DNA from: Larix sibirica
Lineage: Eukaryota; Streptophyta; Pinopsida; Pinales; Pinaceae
Assembly (NCBI GenBank): GCA_004151065.3
Contig: NWUY0303637657.1
Coordinates: forward strand, 34,096-98,095
Length of the DNA stretch: 64,000 nt
Reading direction: 5' to 3'
In this document: positions 34,036 through 44,434 of the stretch, one piece after another
Numbering within the stretch: the first letter of the stretch is position 1
How the letters are laid out: each line of letters begins with the position of its first letter
Translations under genes and position numbers: made by a program
Notes under the pieces: model-generated
What the model was told of the DNA's origin: nothing
The model's database searches: none
What the model saw: the letters and a program-made list of their open reading frames with translations, nothing else

Positions 34036-34435
34036 GCCTCTTGTCCTCCCACACTTTCTAATACCTCATCTGTAAAAGGGGTAGGGAATGGATCATGCAA
34101 GCATGCATCATTCAACTTTCTCAAATCAATACAAATTCTGATATCCCCTGTTTTATTATCCTGAACCACCATGGGACTTATCCATTCTGATTCTTCGACA
34201 GGCTCAATAATGCCTGCAGCGATCATCCTATCCAATTCTGCTTTTACCTTCTGCTTATATCTTGGGTTAAATCTGTAGGGCCTCTGCTTTACAGGCTTCG
34301 TACCAGTCTTCAGTGGTATCTTCATCTCACCTAGGTAACCTGCAATACCTTTCATTTCTGATAATTTGGTTGGGAATAAGTCCTGATACTCATGCAACAA
34401 ATCTGTTAACTTTCCTACTGTTTTTTCATCCCAAT
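34033..34435 (-). pseudogene. Reverse transcriptase N-terminal half, gypsy copy 2
   Basis: The best preserved coding remnant in the window. On the minus strand it reads LLHEYQDLFPTKLSEMKGI, then EMKIPLKTGTKPVKQRPYR and then FNPRYK. AAGIIEPVEESEWISPMVV, the phrase RICIDLRKLNDACLHDPFPT and VGGQEAYS follow. These are the fingers and early palm of a Ty3/gypsy RT, which copies element RNA into DNA. The first catalytic Asp lies in the block after VGGQEAYS (normally FTDGFSGYHQ), which is missing. Similarity ends at about 34033, so the YxDD box, RNase H and integrase are all absent. The frame is otherwise open, suggesting a relatively recent arrival. A frame change separates it from the linker at 34415-34774. 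Confidence 0.9.
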
Positions 34436-35340
34436 AGTCCCTATATTGGCAAACTTAGGCTCACTTTCTGATCCAATATTAACCTTCCTTGTATTTAAGG
34501 GCTGCGCGAAGTCCTTGGTTTCCAAAGTAGGTCCTTCTACACCTCGGTCTCCTTCTGTTTCTGGTATATTGATGTCTCTGGGGTCCTCATCCTCCTGGTT
34601 TCCATCAACATGGTAGCATTGTAATGCCCCTTCTGCTATTGGTACCCAACTTGGCATACTATAGGGTGAAAAGGGTACCTCTGCGAAGATATTGCCCTTA
34701 ATAATATGCAATGCCTCATCAATACCAGGATTGTCATCTTCGAAGTGAAAAGTAACCAAGAAGCTTTCAACCATTCCTTCCCAAGTCGATGTTCCTCGTC
34801 GGAGTTATAATTGTACATACCAATTTATTGGAATGGTATCCAATGTCCGTACAAACATATGGACCCATTCTATCTTAGGCACTTCCTTCCAGGCTGCTTC
34901 GCATTCTTGAACATGCTTGCTAGATCGATCTTGTCCATCATACATAACTCCGACATAACCAATCTCTTCGCCAAATCTTAGCTGCAGCAGCTGTTTGCAC
35001 AACTGCCAGTCTGCGATGCTTTCTTTATGGGTAGCCCACCATCTCGCAGGGGTAGCCTTTAGGGCCACATCCAAAGCAAGAATTCTCTGCTGCTCTGGTA
35101 CCTGTAACTCAAATTATTGTACAAAAGAATCTAAATTGCTTAACCCATCATAAACAGGTAGGTTACATACCTCCGATCCGATCCATCGCAGAGATCTAGT
35201 GATTTGAGCACATCTTCTTGTAGAGACTTCATGCAATCTATTCTGCCAATCTTCCAGTCCTTCCTCTGAATCTGATCCACTTGAACTGATACTTCGCCAG
35301 CTCAGGGTTCCATCAGCAGTAGGGTTTATTTCATCCTCCT
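34436..35340 (-). pseudogene. Gag (capsid-like) domain and linker, gypsy copy 2
   Basis: On the minus strand, downstream of the protease and upstream of RT, lies NRLHEVSTRRCAQ, then ALDVALKATPARWWATHKES plus DWQLCKQLLQLRFG, the retrotransposon gag signature. It is followed by HMFVRTLDTIPINWYVQL. A later frame has VTFHFEDDNPGIDEALHIIK and an acidic linker rich in Asp and Glu, then TRKVNIGSESEPKFANIG leading to RT. One stop (at about 35120) and frame changes near 34800 and 34430 interrupt it. No zinc knuckle is visible between gag and RT. The order protease-gag-RT is the same as in copy 1 (24.1-25.6 kb, plus strand). Confidence 0.8.
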
Positions 35341-35386
35341 TCCGCGCAGTGAAATTATAGATGTTTTAAAGCTCCAGAGGGTCATA

Positions 35387-35798
35387 TTATTCCTGAACAG
35401 GTTCTGTATACCTTGGTCCTTCCACAGGATCCAAGGGTGCTATTACGCGAAGATCCTTTCCCTCAAAAAGAATTTGTCTCTTCTTAAAATTTATTATAGC
35501 CTTATTATCCAAAGCCCATTCTATTCCCAACAGTGCCGGATAGGGATTGGTATGATCCACTATCTCAATTACTTCAAAATCTGCGAGGCTCTTTACTCCA
35601 TCAATATAAACAGGTATCCCTAGCAGCCTTCCAATTGGGATGACCTTCTGCTGGTTTGCTAATTTCAATTGGACAGGAGACCATATAAAATGATCCCATA
35701 TTTTCCCACGTCTGCTTAGTTATAACATTTACATCTGACCCCAGATCCAAAATAATGAAATTCATATCATAGTTTCCTATCTGAGCACTAAGCCTCAT
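35387..35798 (-). pseudogene. Retroviral-type aspartic protease, gypsy copy 2
   Basis: Two overlapping minus-strand frames hold the domain: FIILDLGSDVNVITKQTWEN (the active-site region, with Asp in a DLGSDVN context typical of this plant family) and, after a frame change near 35660, KVIPIGRLLGIPVYIDGVK, DHTNPYPALLGIEWALDN and VIAPLDPVEGPRYTEPVQE. In the family it cleaves the polyprotein. The catalytic Asp is kept here but is lost in copy 1. It sits upstream of the gag-like domain, contrary to the usual gypsy order. Confidence 0.85.
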
Positions 35799-35843
35799 TT
35801 ATCTTCCTGTTCTTATCCTCTTTTGCATATGATTAACAGTTCT

Positions 35844-36257
35844 TTATATCAACTGAGGTTCCTTATAAGGCTGATCCAATATGTTCTGCAGTTCCTTAAT
35901 GGCTTTTTCATCTTTCAGTAAATCTAAGCAACTTTGCAAAAAGTTATTCAAGGGATTTACCTTTCCATTAGACTTCCTGGAAATTGTATGATCAAATGCT
36001 GGAGGCATGTCTACTTCTTCAACCCAATTAGGCACCATCGGATTAGCAGATGTTGAGGCACCAGGATTTTGCTGAAGAAACTCCTTGCGAGCGCTTCGAC
36101 GTAGATTTCCTTCTCCTTCCTGGGATCGAATGCTGGCGCCTTTGGTGCTGTTTTTCTGATCCATGTATCTTTCGGCTTTTATGGCACAGCGTCTCCCCCT
36201 TTTTGATAAAATCGTGGGGTATACGGGTGGGACTAATAGCCGAGTATCCACTAACAC
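35844..36257 (-). pseudogene. N-terminal region of gypsy copy 2
   Basis: An open minus-strand stretch of 137 codons precedes the protease. It is basic and Ser-rich at first (SIRSQEGEGNLRRSARKEF), then VDMPPAFDHTISRKSNGKV, then a predicted helix VNPLNNFLQSCLDLLKDEKA and a conserved Gln-rich end. The helix matches the equivalent region of copy 1 near 23.94-24.06 kb, so this is the element's own N-terminus and not flanking DNA. No gag or zinc-knuckle motif is present in it. Its role is unknown. The 5' end of the element must lie at or beyond 36257, and no LTR was recognised. Confidence 0.6.
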
Positions 36258-37960
36258 ATCTGGAAAGGAGTAACTAAATAGATTCGTATCTCTTGTGTTT
36301 CATTCATAGAGACCGGTCGAGCCTGCTGATTAGACCTCTCAATTGGGTTTGACTCGGGAGGTCGAGGAAGGCAACTGATATGATATTCATCCCCCCCTCC
36401 CCTTTTCCCGAAGCCACTCTAGAGCAGTAATTGCTTCTTCACCTTTCCTTCCTTTTATGAGTTTCCTTCGTGCTAATTATAGTTTTGCATCCAGTAGGTT
36501 GCATAATTTGGTTCGGAAAAGATTACTTCACCCCTATTCATGAGTAAAGAGTATGTTCCTTATCCCTAATTTCTTATGAGGGACTACTTCCTTACTTCAG
36601 TCCTGAAGCTTCTTAATACCTTCTACTTTACCTTTGTGGTCATTGGGGTTTAGGGTTTATATGCTGCTATATGGGGGTCTAATTGCATCTAATTTATAAT
36701 AGTGGTACACTTAATATTGGGCTTTTCAGTTGGGTTGCGAGGAGCCATAGTTTATATAATATAAACCCTATGATAATGGCATTTTTAACCCTTTTGACAG
36801 GTCAGGCTTTTGGCCTATAAAGAATTTCATTGTCTTGAGCGTTTTGGTCCTTTTGTATCTGATAGGCATGGTAAATTAGGTGTAGTATACCTCCTGAGTA
36901 CTTTACTATTGGTAGTTAGTTTTCTCTTCTATCTAATTTCGGTTGCTTACCTTAACATTAATTATTTATAGGGGCTCGCTTCGCTCAACAGAATGCCCTC
37001 CTCGAAGGATTAGGCTCTTTTTCTTGGCGGCCGAACCTTATCCCACGACTTATCCCTACAAGAGCTCCCCGGAACAGTTGTGGCTTGGCTTGCCTTGATG
37101 AGCAAGTTGTGGCCGAGGATTTATCCTTTAGAGTTTCCTAGCCAACCATAATAAGATACTCGACAAAAGGAAGATACACATGAACCATGTTCAGGACCCT
37201 TGCTTTGCCAGGACACTAAAATAAACTTACCCTTAATAGCCGGAAATTGATAGTTTTGGCTTGGAAGATAAGAGATCACCCTCAGAAATAGAATCTATTT
37301 AACAGGAAAGCTCGGGGGCTAGGCCGCTCTGGGAAGATATTTGTGATTGGCTTGCCTCAGGAGATCAGCGGCGGGGCTTATGAGATAATATGAGCGGGTT
37401 GGTGCTTACTTCCTGCACCCACTCATCAGTTGGACGAATGGATGAGTATCTTCTACTGGCCTAATGGAGGGAAGGATGGATGGATTCTATCATTCCCTGG
37501 CCTAATGAGTGGTTGAGTCACTTAACCCATGAAATCATCAGTCAGTCCCATTCAATCAGTCTTAGCCCCAGGTCTCAGAGCGTGGGTGGGCAGTAACAAC
37601 CAAAAAACCTCCTGTAAAAGGTTCATGGGTAGAAGAGAGCATTTGTGAAGGGTAGGTCAGTTGGATAAAAGGTAGGTCCTGTGAGTAGTAGTGTCCAGTC
37701 GAGTATCCGGGGATCTACCAAGCCGAGTAAGCAAGCCAAGTATCAAGTATCGCATACTTTATTTCACCTTACTATGTAAGAGGAGTAGCCCCGTTTATTA
37801 TTCCCATTGGCTTTTATTATTCCCATTGGCTAAAGCCCCTCCCTGTAGCAGCATAGATATTCACAGTGCATAATAGCAATTGTTGAATGCACATATTCCC
37901 TTGCCGGTGTATGGGGACATAATAAAAATTAGGTAAACTTTCAGAAATGGCCTAGTTAAG
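36258..37960. other. Gene-free stretch
   Basis: No LTR, gene or RNA could be recognised next to the gypsy remnant. It holds weak local repeats (GTTGGACGAATGGATGAG and GGAAGGATGGATGG near 37430-37490). Confidence 0.4.
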
Positions 37961-37979
37961 GTAGTAGATATGGCGAGTG

Positions 37980-38170
37980 ATTCTGTAGTTAAACGTAGAT
38001 CTGCAAGTCTCACGTCTAGATGTGACATCGTATTTCTATGTATTTATTCATTGTTACAATCTTTGTAAACGTCTGTATACGACATCATATATCTACGTCT
38101 CGGACTGGGGCTGGACAAGTTAAACGTAGATATGCTATCATATATTTCAACGTAGGGACCATGGATAAAA
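37980..38170 (+). repeat. 29-bp motif group 2
   Basis: AAACGTAGATCTGCAAGTC, ACGTCTAGATGTGACATCG, AAACGTCTGTATACGACATC plus ATATATC, and AAACGTAGATATGCTATC plus ATATATTTC, at spacings of 25-60 bp. The phrase GACTGGGGCTGGACAAG precedes the last one, as it does near 29917 and (weakly) 14740. Confidence 0.55.
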
Positions 38171-38700
38171 CCTATAGCTTCTTCGCTAGAGCAGCTCTTA
38201 CTTATAAGTTATTATTTCTTTCTTTTTAAATGGCACATTTCAACCCGTGGAGAGCTTCTGATGCACTTTATTCAACAACCCATGGAGAGCTATAGAGACC
38301 CACCACCCGGTTACAATGTATCGGTGCGGACTTATCTTCTTTAGCTCCGGCTAAGCACAGCAGAGTAGAGCTAGGAGTTAGCTTCTGAACTTGCCGCTAA
38401 GCACTAGAGAAGATAGAGTCGTTCTATTTATAACTTAGACCGACTAGTGACACTACTAGATTATAAGAAAGAATCGCAAGAGGTAGGTGGTAGGTGCTGC
38501 ACTAAATAAAAGATAGAGCCATGCTTCTTAGTAGCTCAGCTAAGGCCAAGGGCTAATGCGCAACTAAAGGCTAATGCAACTAGTTGGACTAAATCAAACT
38601 GTGGAAAGAAAGCTTATTTCTCTTTGGTCCTTCCTTAAAATTGCAACTTCTGTTCGGTAGGTGATGGAGTTGTTGTTCCCTGTAGGGTAGGGCTCAACAA
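38171..38700. other. Non-coding DNA, AGC-rich phrases
   Basis: Repeated TTAGCTTCTGAAC, CGCTAAGCAC and GAGTAGAGC phrases. No gene could be recognised. Confidence 0.35.
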
Positions 38701-38885
38701 AAATGGACAAGGTAAACGTCTCGATGCGATTATAGTAATAGGTTTAGGTAAACGACATAGGTGGAAAGGTGAGGCAGATTGTGGCAGCATAGATAACAAA
38801 TTGGCAAGGACGTAGATATGCGAGTATCATATGTTAAAACGTAGATATGCGCTATACTTATATCAATGTGAAATGTATTTATTTA
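38701..38885 (+). repeat. 29-bp motif group 3
   Basis: GACAAGGTAAACGTCTCGAT at about 38708, and a clean dimer at 38805-38870: GGCAAGGACGTAGATATGCG then, 29 bp later, AAAACGTAGATATGCGC. It is followed by ATTTATTTATTGTTAC, which also follows the group at 38040. Confidence 0.6.
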
Positions 38886-39355
38886 TTGTTACAATGGAGT
38901 TGAGTAGCCAAGAGTAGCCGGAGTTGAGTAGCAGGATTCGGTCTATAAAGCTAGTCGTTAGTTGCTCTATAACTCCCCCATAAGCAATAATTATAGTGTC
39001 TCTTCCTCGCTTGTTTCCCCACCTCTGACCCTATATAAATGCCCCTTTCACTTTCCCAATCCAAGGGTAGGAGGTTAACGAGTTTGTCTCGCTTTCCCAA
39101 CCTATCCCCCCCTAGATAGTTTATCCAGAACTGGCCCAGTCTAATAGCAGTAATTCGGGATGTGAAGCCCACCCAACAAAGGGCAAGAAAGATACTTTTC
39201 GAAATCTCAATCTGGTAAGATCGAAATTCCCCTTATCCCCTACCCATTTTATAGCGATAGGCCAGGTTCATAGAGATGAATTTACCACTTTAAGGAAGGA
39301 AGGCCGGGTTACATACGCCACCTTATCACTCTCCAATTTACCATCTTTTCACTGC

Positions 39356-39490
39356 AGAAGCTGGATCTTGCTCTCGATATGGAAGATCTGGATCATGCTC
39401 ACGAAGGTATGGATGAGTATCTGCCTTTGTTTCTCCCGTTGCTTATGCTGTTGCTGGTACTGGTGCAACCAATTATATTATATATTCCCA
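39356..39490 (+). other. Ser/Gly/Ala-rich frame fragment
   Basis: In one plus-strand frame: AEAGSCSRYGRSGSCSRRYG, a stop, and then in another phase SAFVSPVAYAVAGTGATNY. The codon style (GCT, GGT, GGA, TCT, ACT) and the A/G/S/T/Y bias are those of the 7.4-7.9 and 50.3-51.6 kb loci. A minus-strand relative (ALATTLATAY) may lie at 39540-39605. No start codon or function can be proposed. Confidence 0.25.
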
Positions 39491-39647
39491 CCCCACCGTT
39501 AGCAGTTCATGAGGCTAGGTAACCCCCACCATAGCAGTAACAAGAGTAGTGTAGTTTCATTCTGTAGCAAATGTAAGCAGTAGCAAGAGTAGTAGCAAGA
39601 GCCAATAACTCAGCCTCTATTGGAAGGAATACTTGGGACCTGAACCC

Positions 39648-39684
39648 GCCTATAACGTATTGGGTTGGGACCCTACGTTATAGG
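39648..39684. repeat. Perfect 11-bp inverted repeat
   Basis: CCTATAACGTA at 39649-39659 and TACGTTATAGG at 39674-39684 are exact reverse complements around a 14-base loop. In RNA they would form a stable hairpin. It lies just beyond the 3' side of the LINE remnant, but no function can be assigned. Confidence 0.8.
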
Positions 39685-39699
39685 GCCTTGCTTCTGTTC

Positions 39700-40165
39700 A
39701 ATGCCCAAGTAGTTCTTTTCCTTGGAGCAGTATATTCCTGTTGAAATATTATCTTGTTACTGGCCAACCACAGCTTCCAAACAAGGAAGAATGGTAGATC
39801 TTTCCATACTTTTTAAAGCCATACTTTGAAAAGAAAAGGCTTATGTTTGAATGTCCCAGGATAGTACTTATGCCAAGTGAGGAAGGATTCAACGCAGTTA
39901 TAAGGAGCTTCTATGGGGAGCCTGAGATCCATCCAAGCACTTTGCCAAGTACTATTGGAGATCTTGCATTCAAAGAAAAGACGGGGGATGTAGTCCTCTT
40001 AATTTTGGCAGAGAGGGCATCTTGTAGGACCTTTAATCCCATCTTTATATATTTCTATTTTGGCTGTGAGGACTTTCTCGTGAGCCAAAGTCCAATATAA
40101 GAGTTTCCTTTTGGGGAAGGCGTAACTCTTACATATGGCTTTCCAGATAGCTTACTTGGTTCTAT
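39700..40165 (-). pseudogene. LINE C-terminal zinc-binding (zf-RVT) region
   Basis: On the minus strand: WKAICKSYAFPKRKLLYWTL, then KIEIYKDGIKGPTRCPLCQ, a stop, then FFECKISNSTWQSAW and FKVWL, another stop, and KVWKDLPFFLVWKLWLASNK. This is the zf-RVT domain (pattern W......K....W.......T...L......CP.C......HLFF.C......W) that ends the ORF2 protein of many plant LINEs and is thought to bind nucleic acid. Two stops make it non-functional. The poly(A) or 3' tail was not found; similarity ends near 39700. Confidence 0.9.
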
Positions 40166-41165
40166 GACTTTTGGATTTGAGGAGTATGATGTAACCTCGA
40201 TTTACTGTGTGTTCCCCTCCTATGTAGCCCCATCCACGAGCATCTTCAGCTATAGAATTCTGGGTGCACCTCCCTGAAGGCCTTGGACAAGGATTTTCCA
40301 TTGATCGAAGAGATGGGTAGGGAGATCGGGCTCTTTCCAAGCCTTCCATAAGCCATTTTCATTCCATTCTGAGATGTCAAAAGAGTTATAAGCTGCTTGT
40401 CTTTCATCCAATTCCTTAGCTCTCTTAACTCAGAGTTTAGTTATAGAGGTGGTCGTCCATTTATTTTGTCATCCCACACTTTAATCTTGCTACCTTTCCC
40501 TGGAGTCCATGATAAATTGTCTAGGATGAGATCTATTGATGAGTTTCAACATAATTGTTAAAAGAAGAAATCCCTTTACTTCTGGCATCAGTTTGTCCAA
40601 GATGAGCATACGAGCACCATTTATATCTTTTTTTACAAAGAACCAACTTCCACCATGCTCCATTTATTTTCATTAATGACCACAGTATCTTTGCACCAAA
40701 GGAATGGTTCATTAGCTTAGGTTCTTTTATTGCAATACCTCCTCGCTCTTTTGTGGCCGTGACAGTTTCCCACTTAACTAAGTGAAAGCGCTTAGTATTT
40801 TTTCACCCTGCCACAAAAATTTCCTGATAGATTTTCTATTTGAGTAGAGACTCCGGCGGGAGCTAGGAGAGTCGAGCATTGAAAAGAGAGAAGGGCGGAG
40901 AGAACAAAAGATATGAGGACAAGATGACTAGCTGGATTTCACCATTGTGTGCCCCATTGGCTTATCTTCTTTGTTAATTGGTTAGATAATATTATTCCAA
41001 TCTGAAGATCTAGGATGCCTAATCTGAATCAAAATGCCTAAATACATAAAGAAAGACCATTGATGGATGGGCACCTTCCAATCAGGTGCCTTACATGCAT
41101 ACTCATGCATGTGAGTTTAAAGGTATTATCTTCTTCTGGTCCAGGTCTTACCTTAATTGATGGCA
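40166..41165 (-). pseudogene. LINE ORF2, region between RT palm and zf-RVT
   Basis: Same element, further upstream on the minus strand. From 5' to 3' of the element: YLGI (at about 41050), the phrase FQCSTLLAPAGVSTQIE (in an alternate frame) and then FLWQGEKNTKRFHLVKWETV. Next come GGIAIKEPKLMNHSFGAKIL and W. After two stops comes HGLQGKVARLKCGMT, then WKAWKEPDLPTHLFDQWKIL. These are the standard landmarks downstream of the RT catalytic core in plant L1-type LINEs. Frameshifts occur near 40830 and 40440, with several stops. The endonuclease and the RT catalytic box are absent, as expected of a 5'-truncated insertion. The plus-strand frame at 39843-40100 is only its antisense shadow. Confidence 0.85.
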
Positions 41166-43228
41166 GGGTGGGGATGGATAAGGCCTTTTGTCCAACCAAT
41201 CCTCCCACCCATGCTTTGGGGTCCAGGACCTGAGCTATGAGGTCCCTTACCTCTGTAGGTAGGTAAGTCCTGGTCCTGGTATCTATGATAGAGGTATGAC
41301 CTGATATACGGTCAGAGCCAGGAGGTAAGGGGCCTTATTGGGGCGGGGGTCCTTGCCTTACTCGCTCGCTCGATTTAGGAAAGCCTTCGTAGGTCCGCCT
41401 TCCTTTTCAAGTAATTGAACTGAAGCTTGTGCGTTTGCGAGTGACAGTCAATTCCTTTAAGTAAAATAAAATATAATACAGCAAGCAACCTCACATTAAG
41501 CCAAGTGCTGGGGTGCCGGGTTGACAAGTACGTACGACCTTTGAGTAGTTTGGGTTAGGCGGGGATAACGGATGAGAAGCGATAAGGGACTACTACCAGG
41601 GATTAGCCCACACATAAGCGAGAGGGAGAGGGTGCTTTAACAGGTATTAGCAAGAATGATTACAACTGGTAAGCGAGGGCGATAGGCAATTGATGTATTG
41701 AAGTTGATGTATCGTATTATGAACGATTGAAGGCTCCTTTATTTTATGGTTAATCCTCTAAATAGTTATCCCTAAGGAAATGAACTGATGTTTTGGAGCT
41801 ATCAGCGCTTATTGCGGCAAGGTCGGCCAGGGATCTTCATGCGGTAACCAGTTCCGGCTCATAAATAATGAGGAAACCCTGCTTCCCGACCTTTGGTATC
41901 CTCGTGGGTTCACACCCAATGTATCTAAACTGTTCACTTACCTGCTACTCTTTCCACCGTCACTTATCTGGAATTTTCATTAGGTCGACCCCTTTCCTAA
42001 ATGGCGAAATACCCAACGACATTCAGGAAGGAGTGTTTTCCCACCCCCTTACTCTATGGTATCTTTAGTAGTTTTCCGATTGGAGCTTCTTTTTAAGTCT
42101 GACTGATAGTTTTTGCTATTGGAATAACCCAAAGGATATGGCCAGTAATACGGAATAAGTAAGGAGGATACGACTACCTTTGGAAACTCTTACTACCTTA
42201 ATGGCAGAGAAGTAAAAAGTACCCGGCGACATTCAGGAATAACTTGATTCTCTTCCACATATGGAAATCGAGAAATCAACGAAGGAGTACATTTATATCT
42301 ATATTCGAGAAGTCGTAAACGGTGGTGGAACGGATTGACCAGAGGCATTATCACTGGCTGGAGGTGAAGCGCATCCACCCATTTTATGTCTGCCGCTATT
42401 TTGTCTTTGTAAAAGAGCTCGGAATGCTGTTCTGCTCTTGGCTTTTGCTTCCCCTTCAATGTAACCTAGGTTTTCATTCTCATTAACCATGTTTTAAACG
42501 AGTATAACAAGTAACTAAAACTTATCTAGATATCCACCGTTGGAAGTAAGGCCAGGAAAATAAGGTCGATGATACTAAGGCAAAGAGAATCGGGTTATGC
42601 TCGTGGCTCAGAGACTAAGGCAAGGACGTACTTGTAAACCCTTTAGGGCAACCCAGCACTAAGTGAGTTGACTGCCTGGTCAAATTGCTTCGCTATCGCT
42701 TTGGTGAGTTAGCAAGCGAGAGTAAGCGTGTTTCGGAGGCACTTGCACTTGGTTTTATGCGGACCCCACTTGTCTTTAGGGTTGAGGGTTGAGGGCTTTA
42801 GGTACTCCCATTTGTCTTTAGGACCGTTGTCTTTAGGGACTTTAGGTAGGGTAGGGGTAAGCTTCAAACCACCACCAGGTTAGGCCTTTGTTTATTCGGC
42901 TTTGATCGCTTTGATTCGTACCACTTCGCTTTGCATCGGGCAGGGCAGAAAGCGTATAGGCAGGATATAGAAGGCAGGGGAATTGGGTGCTTATGGATAC
43001 CCCCGCTTAGGTTAAACGGCTTGACTTCAAATGGGACTTACTCAAAAACTCATTAGACCAGCTCATTAGGCTTTTGGTAAGGGCCAGCGCCTCACTAAAA
43101 AAGAACCCAAAGGTTTTTACATAAAAACGAACGGAGTTGCTTGTCCGCTGAGGGCAAGGCGTTTTAAGCGCACTTCTGGCTGATAGAGCATATCGGCTAT
43201 CGTGCATGTTTTTCCTAGCATTTTGTCC
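41166..43228. other. Gene-free stretch
   Basis: A GGTAAGG/CCAGGACC-rich tract at 41180-41340 contains phrases repeated in both orientations (ACCTCTGTAGGTAGG, GTCCTGGTCCTGG). No gene could be recognised. Short frames at 41868-42490 have no domain. A GGTTGAGGG/CTTTAGGG tract is listed separately. Confidence 0.4.
42770..42860 (+). repeat. CTTTAGGG/TTGAGGG tract
   Basis: GTCTTTAGGGTTGAGGG, TTGAGGGCTTTAGG, GTCTTTAGGACC and GTCTTTAGGGACTTTAGG follow in 90 bp. The core resembles the plant telomere repeat TTTAGGG, but units are irregular in length and sequence, so a telomeric origin is unproven. Confidence 0.5.
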
Positions 43229-43915
43229 TAACCTCTCTCTCGGTAAGATTAAGCCTACCTTCTTTGTGTCTATATACTTGGTTTTGTTTATATATACTTG
43301 GTAACGAAGGTTCATATACCCCCTTCTCAGTTAGGCTACTGTACCTCTTTCCCAGTAAGGTTACCGTAACTTCAGGTTATCATAACTATACCATAAACGT
43401 ATTGGTTTATTAGTAAGGTTTCCATACCACTTTATAAGTAAAGGTTTCCTCTTTATTGGCTAGATCACTATACCTCTTTTATTAATAAGGTTATTTTACT
43501 ACCTTCTAAATAAAGTTATAATACCTTATTTGTAAGGTTACCATGCATCTTTATCGATACCATACCCTTTTTGAAATACTAGACCTATTTATCGGTTAGG
43601 TTACCTCTTTATCAGCTAGGTCACCACACCTTTTATTGGTTAGGTTAACATTCCTCTTTTATAGTGAGGTTACTTTACCTATTTCTTGGTAAGGTTGGTT
43701 AACCCACCTACTTCTTTTCCAGTGAGGTACCGTACCTCTTTCTCGACCCCTTTATTTATTAGGTTACAATACCTCTTTATTGGGTTATTTATATATAAAG
43801 TTAGCCCCTTTATAAATATTTATTGGTAAAGCTACTGTGCCGCCTTTATAAAGTTACTTACCCCTTTACCAGTAGGGTTACTGTACATCTCTTTCCCAAT
43901 GGCAAGATTGACAAA
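43229..43915 (+). repeat. Degenerate tandem array, unit about 25-35 bp
   Basis: About 690 bp made almost entirely of variants of one phrase: TACCTCTTT, then AT(T/C)GGTAAGGTTAC, then C(A/G)T. Examples are TACCTCTTTCCCAGTAAGG, TACCTCTTTTATTAATAAGG, TACCTTATTTGTAAGGTTAC, TTATCGGTTAGGTTACC and TACCTATTTCTTGGTAAGG. There are roughly twenty units, none identical. The top strand is pyrimidine-rich in the first half of each unit. No shared reading frame, so no protein repeat. It ends at GGCAAGATTG. Confidence 0.75.
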
Positions 43916-44372
43916 ACTCGTTGCCCAGTAATTGAAAAAAAGATTTTTGCTTTTTTATTCTTATAGCAAACAGCTCTAGCCTAACTCCAATATAGCTCCA
44001 AATAAACTAAAAAGAAACTTATTGGATTAACTAAAAAGAAACTTATTAGATTAACTTTTACCTTTGTCCAATCTACCTTTCTTAGTTCGTACCATAACAC
44101 GAAACTAAAACACGACACTAACTCAACCACTAGGGCCTGTCCTAACAGGTTTTAGCCTACTAACATGCAGTTATACTAGCAGGCAGTATTTATTTATCTC
44201 TTTCAAAGAAGTCCCGTAGTTTAGGGGGTATCGCAGTACATGCTTTAAACCTGAAATAATGGTTCAAATAAGTCCCCATGGTATAGGCTTCAATAAGTAT
44301 CGTAGTATAGATTAAAATCTACACAATGAACCTTATCGTGTGATATATGAAATAATAAAGTGGCTTTAAAAG
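43916..44372. other. Non-coding DNA, tRNA-like phrase rejected
   Basis: A near-duplicate phrase ATTGGATTAACTAAAAAGAA lies at 44020-44070. A stretch at 44213-44280 superficially resembles a tRNA but does not fold. Nothing else could be recognised. Confidence 0.4.
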
Positions 44373-44434
44373 GAAAGGCTTGCTTGACCAAAGGTATACT
44401 TGCTTGACCGAAGGGAGGGCAAGGGAGGGCAAGG
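44373..44434 (+). repeat. 62-bp inverted repeat, left copy
   Basis: By eye this is the exact reverse complement of 54189-54250. It starts GAAAGGCTTGCTTGACCAAA and ends GGGAGGGCAAGGGAGGGCAAGG. Internally it holds two diverged GCTTGCTTGACC(A/G)AAGG units and a doubled GGGAGGGCAA unit. Identity over 62 bp, against the heavy divergence of the other repeats, implies recent copying or ongoing gene conversion. Confidence 0.85.

Noticed and set aside
39843-40100. Plus-strand 85-codon ORF
   Set aside because: It is the antisense of the LINE zf-RVT region, which has clear family motifs on the minus strand.
44213-44280. tRNA-like phrase (GTCCCGTAGTTTAGGGGG...GGTTCAAATAAGTCCCC)
   Set aside because: The two ends are not complementary and no anticodon stem forms. 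The likeness is limited to a D-arm-like and a T-arm-like word.
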